Source: Lingula anatina (lineage: Eukaryota; Brachiopoda; Lingulata; Lingulida; Lingulidae). From it: a stretch of DNA of 26,696 nt. Positions 10,993 through 21,700 of the stretch are shown here, one piece after another. Every line of letters starts with the position of its first letter. The first letter of the stretch is position 1. Position numbers and translations under genes: made by a program. The notes beneath the pieces were generated by a model. That model had not been told where the DNA came from and did no database searches. It worked only from the letters and a program-made list of their open reading frames with translations. The stretch lies in contig NW_019775526.1 of the NCBI RefSeq assembly GCF_001039355.2, positions 6,012 to 32,707 on the forward strand, read 5' to 3'.

Positions 10993-11012
10993 AAAAGAGC
11001 TTCAAGTATATC

Positions 11013-11044
11013 AATAGCCTTTACTTATATTACATTTGTAGACT
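11013..11044 (+). repeat. 32-bp perfect direct repeat, right copy
   Basis: Exact copy of 10254-10285, 759 bases away, 16 bases past the end of the dispersed element. Confidence 0.95.
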
Positions 11045-11923
11045 CACTTTATTATTGAGCAAATATAAAAAACAGAGCAATAAAATGAAATAATCTTTAT
11101 TCTTGCATACATGTGATACTTGGTCCCATAAACTGAAATATTACATTTGTCATCAAAATACAAGGTGTTTTACAAGAGATAAACATAGACACATGTAGCA
11201 GCACACTGAAATAATATCACATATTTTCAATTATACTCATATGTCTTTCACTGAGTTCACAGGGAATGCAAAGTGAAGTCCCTAAAAACTAGATTAGGGA
11301 ACAAACAAAATCAGAGTAAATAAAGATGTTATATTAATATAGGTGTTAAAAGTTACTGGTTACATACCGTCTTTTAAAAATGGACTTATATTATGCTTAC
11401 AATTACAGTAACTAAGGAAAAAATGCAGTTTCGCCTCTTTCCAATTTTGTATGTTGACAAAAGCAAGCAAAAAACCTACTGAGACTCTACATATGCACAG
11501 TAAGGATCAATTTTTTAACTATTGCAACGTGATAAACTGTGACCGAAAACATACAAAATCACATAGCCTACAAGCACAGTAGGTATCTTTATAGAACTGG
11601 TCATTTAAGGAATAAACCAGGCTAGCTACCATGTCAACCACATTAAGAAATATCATTAAATTTAATATCAGAGCCCATATCATATCGAAAAACTATAATA
11701 TATTAATGAATTATTTTTAAAAACTATATTTGTTTGAGGTAATGTTACTACTAGTGACATATCCTACGGCAGGGTTTGGCTTTAAGATCCACTTCCCATA
11801 GAAACCATTGGTCCATGTGGAATGACCAAACTCTGTAAGGGACACCTGCTAAGTGCAATCAGCTTAACAGATTAACACGCCTCCTCCTGGTGTTAAGTAG
11901 AATAAAGAAAAGCTTGTGATTAT
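11045..11923. other. Non-coding; includes a partial MITE-like copy
   Basis: AT-rich sequence without recognised exons. From about 11763 it resembles parts of the 21257-21524 element in opposite orientation (aatcagcttaacagattaac and ggtgttaagtagaata recur there), so it is probably an older partial copy adjoining the next repeat. Confidence 0.5.
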
Positions 11924-12272
11924 AAGGGTGCATTCCCAGAGATTTAGATCGATCCAGAGATTTAGATTTAGATCGACCTAACTCCCTGGGGGTTCACGCT
12001 AAATTGCAGTCAGCCGAGCGTGCACCATAGTTAATTACCCCATTACAGCTTTTAGTAGGCAGGACAGACGCTTAAGCCGGCTAAGTTGACAGTAATCTAG
12101 TGAGACTCCCCACAGGGATAGATCGATCTTAAATCTATGGGAATGGGGTCTAAGAGCATGTTGGAAACAAGTGGAGGTGTGTCATTCAGTTAGCTGATCG
12201 CACTTAGTGAGTGTCCCTGCAGATTTGGGTTGATCCTCGTAGACGAATGGTGTCTATGGGAATGGGGTGTAA
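11924..12272 (+). mobile_element. MITE-like repeat, copy A
   Basis: About 350 bp strongly similar to 24021-24370 (long shared blocks such as GACCTAACTCCCTGGGGGTT and CTTTTAGTAGGCAGGACAGA). The ends are imperfect inverted repeats around GGTGCATTCCC / GGGAATGGGGTG. No coding capacity. It lies just beyond the probable poly(A) site of the SVOP-like gene. Confidence 0.8.
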
Positions 12273-12273
12273 G

Positions 12274-12780
12274 TAATCAAAGAAATCTGAGGATTTATAC
12301 AGAACAATGGAACGAGAAAGAAAAAATTAAGAATATGAGTATAATGTCTAAGGCCTTTCATCACATTTTTATTCTTATAATTGTTGTTCCTTTAAAACCA
12401 AGATTGTAAAATGTACCACACGTTTATCTCATCATTTCTTAAAAAGCAAAAAGGTATGAATAAGGTGAAAAATATATCAATCTTTATCTTACACACGAAA
12501 AAACAGAAAAACAATGTCTAAAATGTAATTATTGGGATCTCTGAATAGATTTTTACCACCCTGATGCTTAAATATTTCATAAGGTACCAGTGTGTCTTAT
12601 GTTCTGAACGGTTTTAAAAACATGTGACCTAAATAATAAGTGACATGATATCTAATGTTTAAAATCTAGAATCCACAGGTTCTCTTTGGTCCTTAGAAAC
12701 CCAGGAAATATTCACTTGGGGCTCACCCGAGAACACGCTAGGGGAACGACTTGTAATCTCTTGGCTGGAGGATGGAGTAT
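12274..12780 (-). other. Probable 3' UTR of the SVOP-like gene
   Basis: Follows the stop codon and contains the first AATAAA at 12368-12373. About 90 bases separate that signal from the MITE-like copy A. Confidence 0.5.
12368..12373 (-). terminator. Probable poly(A) signal AATAAA of the SVOP-like gene
   Basis: First canonical AATAAA on the minus strand after the stop codon at 12783-12781, giving a 3' UTR of about 400 bases. A T-rich stretch follows on the transcribed strand. Other AATAAA matches occur further on (for example 11097-11102), so the site used is not certain. Confidence 0.5.
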
Positions 12781-12792
12781 TTATGTTGATTG
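12781..12792 (-). CDS. SVOP: SVOP-like terminal coding exon: QST then stop
   Basis: The very good acceptor cgttttctcttctag is followed in phase 0 by CAA TCA ACA TAA, so the protein ends GRAMA-QST, like the short tails of SVOPL-type proteins. Another frame of the same exon is open for 43 codons (to 12659) but would need a different preceding phase. Confidence 0.7.
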   Translation of the reverse strand, partial: QST

Positions 12793-15700
12793 CTAGAAGA
12801 GAAAACGATAAGGACATCACAGAGTACATCGAGATTTAATTTCAACAGCAATGGGAAACTATGAGTGAATTATTAATAGTTCAAATTTTGAAAATATGAA
12901 ATGATTTTTTGTGCACATTTAGAAGCTATGAAATAATCTGTTGACATTGCAAATTCATTTCTCATGCAAGTACGTGCATGCATGACACACAGACAGAAAC
13001 ATTCAAAACTACATAAAATTATGATACAAAATCTTTTGGTTTTTTTTTAGTTTTTGATCCTCTAATAAATAATTTTAAAAGTTATTAATATAAATTAATA
13101 ACAAACACCTAGTTAGGAAACAATCAAACACAGGAAATACAATCACATGGTTTCTACTCATCTAACATGTTTGCTACACATAACAAGAATACAGTGCATC
13201 CACAGCAGTTTATTGAAAATTCCAATTTACAACATATAAAATGATACATTTACTACAAAATGACAAAAAAAGATTTTAGTTTTCATCAGAGAGAAGAAGG
13301 GGCACTTCTATTTGACTTTCATAATTACCACCAGATTTGGCAAAATGAACAGTTTCCTGGCAGCAGATGAATAAAAAAAAATACACTAAAATGGTTCATC
13401 AGCAAAGACGTATTTACTAGTATGTGGACGGCTATTTTACGTTTCAAACTTATTGTACTACTAAAAGAATTTGTTTGAAGTTCATGAAACTTATCAAAAT
13501 AAGCAACTGTAGATTCTAGGGCCGTTTCACATTAAAAGATTTTAAAGTTAATTATACATAAGGCATAATATCATATACTAATATCTATAAATGTTCATGC
13601 ATGGTTATCATTTTCACCACCTTCATTATCATTCACTCACGTTTCAAATATCTCTTAAATTTATGACAGAAATATTTGATGTTTCTCCATAAAGCACTAG
13701 AATTCTCTTTCACAGTGCAATATCAATAATTAGCAGCCCATACAATATGAAACAATTAGCTAGGAAAATTATAATGAAACTTGGAGAAAAAAAAATGAAA
13801 ATCTCCCTCATTACTTACAGCCATTGCTCTTCCCCTGGTCTCTATTGGAAGTAGCAGGGCATCTATTGCACATAGGAAAGCAATGGCACCATAAACCCAC
13901 AAGGCAGATACTAGGGAGGCATTAAGTAATACCTAGAAAAAACAAGGTTCATATTTTAAGTAGGTTCCTATACCGGTATTTTTTTTTTTTGGGGGGGGGG
14001 TTAAAATAATTAAACAATTTAGTTAACATAAAAGGAACATTTTGCTGTATATATATGTTTGTTACGAGAGTATTCATTTTATTCATTTACCTTTTATGGA
14101 AATATCTCTTTCATTATTTTAGTCACTAAAAAAACACCATATCACATATAAACACAATGTACTCATATCCTTAATAACATTTTCAGTACCTCAATACTTA
14201 AGAGAAATCATTATCTGTTTATTAAGGAAGCAAAAGTCAATAAAGCTTCAGCTAACATTTAATTCAGACTTGAGATGTTACAATCTGATGACAAGATGAT
14301 CCTCAAGAGGTTAAAAAATGGGACACCCATGTTCAATGGGAAGACCCAGAAGACGGCTTAAGGCTTTGTTCACATGAAAAATCTATTTTCTAAAAATCTA
14401 TTTTCTATTCGCGGTATCTTGTGATCACAGTCTGTGCCCTGAATATCCCACGGCATAATTACTGGCAGCGCAAGCCAGTTACTTCCAAAGCTGTAATTAA
14501 TTCTCGGCTGCGCTCCGAGTGATCACAAGATACCGCGAATAGAAAATACATTTTTAGAAAATAGATTTTTCATGTGAATGGAGTCTAAATCTGCCCGAGT
14601 CAAGGCAAACATAAATCATTACCTGTGATATAAAAGGAGTGCTCATGGCACCTAACCTCGCCATGGCACTACTGGAACCCAATCCTAATGCTCGAACAGT
14701 TGTGGGATAGACCTAAATGTCATGGTAAATTTTTAATTAAAAATTAATAATAAACACTATGTTAAAATGATTCTGGGACAATTCCCCTCGGAATTTCCCT
14801 CCCAAGACACCCCCCCCCTTTTGAACTATCTATTTGAGGAATTTATACTGTTATATTCATTACAAGTATATAAAGTATATAAATCTTCAATATCTTTTAT
14901 GTCATTCTGAACAAACAATAAATAACAAATAGATAATCCAGTAGATAAATGAATGATTGAATTAGTATACAATTAAAACAAACAATCAAATTCAAAAATC
15001 CTACCTCTGTTGTATAGATATAAACCGTGTTGAAGACGGCAGAAGACAAGGCTCTAGCACCAAACAAGAAGAAGGTCAGAACACCACGGGAGACGCACAG
15101 CTGTATGAGGAGGAAGAAGACTCCAGTGCCGACCAGACTCACTGCAAGGGTTTTCTGTCGTCCAATGAGATCCATCAGAAATAAGTTAATTGGCAAACCT
15201 ATAAAAAAGCAAGAGCAACATGTTGAAAAGCAACTATTTCAAGAATTTCTTCATACGCAAAGTGTGGATTTTTTCCCTGGAAACTTACATTTCACTTTCA
15301 AGGAAATAATTGATAGTACAACTTTATACTTTAACTTCTTGAAAAAAACCTTATCCATTTTCAAATATCTATTGCATATGGCACAGAAGAAAAACTCAAG
15401 TGTCTTCAAAACTACTCTGTCAGTTATAAATAGCATGATACATATTTCATCTTTCTTGAAAGAGATAGGGTAAACTATTTTTTTAAAAATTCTTCAGGTT
15501 GATGAAAATAAATAAATAAATAAATGAATAAATAAAATAATAATAAATAGTTTCTTAACAATAATTTTTTTAACTGTGTGGCATGACCTTTGACTTTCAT
15601 CAAAACATCTGGATTACCTGACTGACTCACATCACATGTCTAATCTCTTAATAGAAACAATTTATTTTTGATTACCATCATCACACAAGAGACAATGAAA

Positions 15701-18700
15701 AACCCATTTACCAACCTTCACATACAATTTTATACTGTGTTCAAATGATTGATACACTAACAAATGACACTTACCTAAAAATTCCCCTAAAGATGACCAT
15801 ATCATGGTTATATAGTCAGCATGACCTAGTGGATTACAATGGCAACCTTGCTCTGTCTGAATCACTTCTGTACCTGACCCTAGACAGGAAAGAAGTTAAC
15901 ATAATGAGAATTTGATAACAGTGAAACATGGTTTAAAGTAGCATAAAAAACATCCTTTAGCAATAATAGTTCTAAGTCAGCAGAAAGCAGTGGTTTCTAA
16001 TGTGTATAAAAAAGCATTTTAAGCTTTAACATGAAGCAGGTATTTTTGAGCAGAACAAAATTGTAGTAATTTTATTTTCTGGCACTTCCATGTATTTCCT
16101 ACTTTCATACCACTTTCATACCATATTTAAAACATGTTTACAAGATCATTTAAATATTCTATCATGCTGAGACAAAATTTTATGATTAACTCAGTACTGC
16201 CCTCTTTGGATGTGAAAGTTTCTGCCCACTGATGTAGTTTAAATGTTCTGAAAACTCTCTTCAATCAGATCCATAAAATTTGTAATGCTTTCCATAAAAT
16301 TTGTAATTCTTACCTGTACATGACTTGTGAAATTCTAAGATTTCAGAGCTTGCTAATATAATGCCATAATAACTGAAGGCAATACCAAACCATATGGGCC
16401 AAATCTGAAATGTTGTTCTTCTATATTCAGCAGAAAATATATCTGCAAATTTGCCTCTGGCCAGCTAGCAAAAAAGAAAAATGATAATCATATAAAAATT
16501 CAATTCCTCCCTAGGTGGAACATGACAATTGATCCAAATAACATGTATTTCAAATTTAATGAAGTCATAGCGCAATTTCATTAGCAAATCTTTTTGATGA
16601 ATTGAATACCAGAGCACATAATAGAAATGTCTTTCCAAGTTTAAAATAAAACCAGTACCGTAAGATGAAAAGGTACGGTTTTCAAAATTCAAAGCATGTG
16701 GTATTTAACCTATTATAATCTAGAAGCAAGTGGGCCTACCACTGGTGACTTCTGTAACTCTCCTGATGGCAGCTCTGCATTGTTTAACTTTGCTGCTTCC
16801 CTAAGAATCTTCATGGCTTTTTCGCGATCCCCAGCAGCCATCAAATATCTTGCCGATTCTGGGATGAACTGGGAAAGTAAAATGAAAATGACTTTTACAC
16901 ATCAGAGGAGAACTTGGAAAAGCACAATGGGTTTTTCTGAAGTCACTGGCGCAAGTAAAGATTTCCTCCCACAGCAGAGTGTGCTAAACACCAATGATGC
17001 CTCTGTTTTATCAGGCATTATTACCAAGGGGTGCTATCAAAACTTGCACCAGTGATGCCAATACCTGGTTCATAGCCACTGCTTCCCTTAAATAACTCCT
17101 GAAGTGTTCATAAAATGACTGCAAATGACTAGAAGTTAATAATGTTATTCATTTTTAGCCCCAGAAAGTAACATACCCCTTACACTGTTATTCATTTTTA
17201 GCCCTAGAAAGTAACATATCTCTTAGTAAAATACCTCTATTTATTCTTTTCTTGGGACAGCAAAATAATTTCAAAATTAATGTATTTTAAATATATTTAA
17301 TTGGCTTGGTTAACATTATTATTATCATTATTATTAATATTATAACTATTCTTATAATTATTCAATAAAACTCACATAAAAGAAGAAGCAGCTGACCCCC
17401 AGTGGTATGGCAGACAGAGCAGCCAGCCACCTCCAGCCTTTGGTAGGAACTACAGCCATGGCAAGGATGATCTCAAAACAGCTACCCGTGGCCCAGAAAA
17501 TCTGCATAAATATTAAATTATATATGGTTTTTCATAGTAAAAGATAATGCAAATAAAAGTGTTCAATATATACATGCTTTGGTACTATTTGAAAAGAAAA
17601 AAGAAACAAGGCAGCAAAGCTGTCAAATGTACAGACAAAAAACAGGAAATAACAAAAAAGGCTACTGTCAATTCTGATGCAAAAGTACATTATGTTAAAC
17701 TGCAAATTCAACATCAAATTTGTTCAACAGGTAATACCAATGTAAGTAAAATGTGTAACAAACATAAGGCTTCAGGCCCATGTGAGTTCAAGTTCAGACT
17801 TTGAAAATGTATAACTTCCAGATAAAGAAGTCAATTAGACTGCTTTTCCAACTCGGGCTGCATTTTAGTCCTGTATTTCTTTTTTGAAAGTTTGGCAATC
17901 ATAAGTAACATGGTTTTCCCATAATGGTCATCATGGCAGCAGCACCCTAAATTGTGTTTTCTTCTATTCTGATGCAATATTACATAATGGTTAACAGCAT
18001 AATGACAATCAATTTTTAATAATAAAATATTAATATCATGGATATTCAGAAAATGTGACTAGCAAAGGTCTTCAGGCCCATGGAACTTCCAAGTCACAAC
18101 TTGAAAATGCCAGAATGTAAACAAGACAGCACTGTTCTGAAATGGTTTTTTTTTCCATTTTTAACAATTTTTTTAACATAAAACAAAATTTACCGGTTAC
18201 TGCCATTTATATACGATCAACTAAGAAAATTGATGAGATGGGAAAACTATCAATACAACAGTGTTAAATGTCCAATTTCCTCCATTCTGAGATTCTGAAC
18301 ATAGTGAATGATTGAATCTGACAAACTGCAATGATATGAGTTTATTTCCATTTTTGACACTTTATTACACAATACACGATAACAAGTTTACCATCATTTT
18401 TACATAATCAACTAACAATGTTGTAAAGGTGCAGTATATGTCAAACAAACACTTTTACATATTTTATTAGTTCAATAACGAGACTGTTAACATGCCTAAG
18501 AGTTGAATTTGAGGAAATGTGAAAAAACAGCATAACTTCTAAAATAATGCCCCGATTATGCTGATTTTCGAACTCAATCTGCGTTTTAGTAAGATTGATC
18601 ACTCCTGTGAGTTAAATGACAATTGGCCTATCTTTTTTTCTTATATTGTGTTTACAGTGTTGCATATATGCTGAAAAATGAAAAAACAGCATAACTACTA

Positions 18701-21700
18701 AAATAGTGGCCCGATCATGCCGATTTTCGAACTTGACCTGCGTTTTAATAAGATTGATTACTCCTGTGAGTTTCATGACAACAGGCTTAATGGTTTTCCT
18801 TAAAATGTGTTTACAGGGTTGCACATATGCTGAAAAGTGAAAAAACAGCATAACTTCTACAATAATGGCCCGATCATGCTGATTTTCGAACTTGACCTGC
18901 GTTTTATGAATATTCATCAGCTCTGTAAATATAAAGCCAAAAAGTAAAACTGCCCTCCACTGTTTACAAGGAAAGTGCACAGCGCCGGCGATGGCATCGG
19001 CATCGGCATCAGCATTGGCGACGGCGACGACAGACGCAGGTGATGGCAATATGTACAGACACATCTGAGTCTGTACATAAAAAAAACAGGTTCCTGGCAC
19101 CTTTTTACACAAGATTTGATCTTTTTTGCTTTTTTGCTGAACTATATATACTCATACTCACATGATATATAATAAGTGTCTTGGCTCTGTGCTTTCTAGG
19201 GAGATATTCTGCCAGAATTGTAAACCTTAAGAATAAAAGTAAAAAATATCTTTAAGAAAAATCAAATCAGTTTTAAGCTATTTGGAATAAGAAATGTGAC
19301 ATTCTGATGCAAATTTTGAGCTCAACAATGTTTATTAAAATATGTCTTTTAAAAGATAAAAATTGAGTGACCAGTAAAAAGAGCACTTCATTTTCTTGTA
19401 CTGCAACATATGTTTGATATTTCAGAAAGAAATAGAATAGTTTCCTTTCTTATTTACATGGTAATATCAAAATATAAACTTGCCATGTACAGGGTATTTT
19501 TCCCTACAATTTACCATGCAGTGAAGTACAGGGTACCTTTCAAAATTAATTAGCAAAATCCAGTTAGCACTCGGTCATAAATGACTGTATGGTCACTACA
19601 CTGTCCAGCAAGGAAGAACACTATGCTAGAAAGTTGGGTGTATAAAAAAAGAACCTCCACTGTCTTAAGTGCACTTTTTTTACTTACGCCTGGGATGCCC
19701 CTCCTATTCCAAAACCCACCAGCGCTCTCAGCACCAATATCCAGCCATACACTGGGCTGAAGGAACTCAGGAAGCCAAAGAAACTGATCCACAGGCCAAC
19801 AAGAAGCAGCATCTAAGCACAAAATGTTATAATGTGAACCTTTTATTGGGCAATAAAATGTACTTGATTGGCTGAGAAACTACCTGCAGACATTATCAAT
19901 ATGAGTTAAGGCCTTAACTGAATGTGGCATTATTGCTGCATTCCCCTGGCTCTGAATACCAATCACATAATCGCTTTATTGACTGCTTTTGGTTCAGATC
20001 TGAAATTAATGTTAATATTGTAGGGTTTTAACTTGGAATGAAAAAGATAAAACAAAAAACACTAAGGTTGGCCTATTACAGCCCACCTGCCACCCCTTTT
20101 GTGGTGTAGTTGGGCTATCAAGTAGTTGGGGCCCCAAGACCAAAATTTGTGTACAGTATGGGCATCCCACCTAGGGCTGGCTCAAACAGTGGCCCCCAAA
20201 GGTCCGAAATAGCTCCCTAACAGTTCTGCTCTAACAGTACTGTTGCAAGTTAAAGTTGGAATGTGTGACATGTGGGAATTTTCTAATATGAGCATAAATA
20301 TAATTTCTATCAATTCAATTTTCACATTTTTGGAAAATCTTATAACACATCACTGATAGATCAATATAACTAAAGTTGGATGAAGCTAGCTAAGCATAAA
20401 AACAAAGCTCATATGAGAATGAGGGTTGTTTTTGTGAAGCATATATGTGACAGTGAACTCACAAGCTATTTATAGAATGTATCACATTACACCACCATCA
20501 TTAAATAAAACGTCAGCAAATAAATGCATGTGAGATTTTTTCACAAATTAGAACCATCATAACTTGCAGGTAATTTAATGAATGTATATATACTGGTTAT
20601 TGGTTGGAAAAAAAGGAAAGTAGAGAGAGTTGATTTTATGAGGCATTCATGTGTGTTTATGTATACAGAGAAATAAAGAGTTAGCAATGCAGTCTCATTA
20701 GATTTTTATCATTATGTTTAAAGAATGACAAAGAATTACAATTGTATCTTACCAGAACAGAAATGATGGCATTTTTCAAATATATATTAAAGTGAGCTTG
20801 CATGATCCATTTGTACACAGTTACCAAAGCAATGGTGTATTAAATTGGATACTGGATAATGAATATCTACATAATATACTCACAGGCCATCTTCCATATG
20901 TATCTCCACATTTTCCCCAGCCTGGAGCACCCAAAAACATGCCAATAAACACTGCCTAGAAAGATTAAGCATAAAAGTTTATAGCATTTAAATAATATGC
21001 CCCATTCATACAATATATAAACAATGTAAAAGCCTGGACATCATATCAAACATTATAAGTATTTTGAAATAGCTCAAAATGCAAATAAATCATCTAGACA
21101 TTTAAACAAAAACATAATCACATCAATAATGAACATATATAAAATTTGTAATCTAGATATACTCCCATTAAAAAAATATAAAATAAGCAACTCATTAAAC
21201 TAAAAAAAAATTAATGCAATGGACACAAATGCATACATACATGTATAATAGATTGCTAAGGCTCATTCCCAATGAATTTATTGTTCTTCAGTCTCCATAG
21301 ATCAATACAACTCTACAGGGACCCTTGCTGAATGAAATCAGTTAACTTGATTTTAAACAAGCCTCTTCTTTGTTCAAACACACTTGTACAATCACTAGCT
21401 TTTCAGTCTGTATTCTACTTAACATCAGGAAGCTTGTTAATCTGCTTAACTACATTTAGTAAGAGTCCCCAGGGAGTTAAATGGATCTAAGTAGAAGGAT
21501 AGTTTATTTGGGAATGACCCCTTAAATTACCGTTGTGATAAAGGCAACTTGTACTTCCTCGAGTAGCCACTCACATCTCAACACAGGACCCAGCACTGCC
21601 AGTAGTAACATCTCCATGGCATCTGAAGCCTAAATGAAATATAATATAAAAAAATTAAAATGTATGCAGAACAGAGCATTGTTTATAAGTTTGGTGTGGA

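Larger units (their letters stand above)
10361..10996 (+). mobile_element. Dispersed modular element, copy 1 (two 159-161-bp modules, hairpin end)
   Basis: Shares its left end (aacaaggcagcaaagctgtc, then AATGTACAGACAAAAAACAG) and its right end (CAGACGCAG then the TATGTACAGACACA hairpin) with 17615-19086. Between them are two modules whose cores (CCCGATCATGCTGATTTTCG and the following AACTTGACCTGC) start at 10642 and 10803. A GAC/GGC triplet run follows (10920-10950). No transposase or reverse transcriptase is visible, so a non-autonomous element is inferred. An N at 10637 interrupts it. Confidence 0.75.

Noticed and set aside
12252-12272. ATGGGAATGG considered as the W-x-W start of a terminal Nudix exon
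   Set aside because: The same sequence occurs in MITE copy B and no Nudix-like residues follow.
15027-15473. 148-codon plus-strand frame
   Set aside because: Antisense to SVOP-like exon 12 and running into its intron; no domain.
16696-17055. 119-codon plus-strand frame
   Set aside because: Antisense to SVOP-like exon 9.
18612-19112. 166-codon minus-strand frame with repeated TQVKFEN..HDRA peptides
   Set aside because: The repeated peptide simply reflects the 159-bp DNA modules (159 is divisible by three, so the frame persists). No start context, splice signals or known domain.
19550-19640. Open stretch encoding [13 protein letters not shown] considered as the missing SVOP segment
   Set aside because: Resembles the family only superficially and no AG/GT pair gives phase 2 in and phase 1 out.
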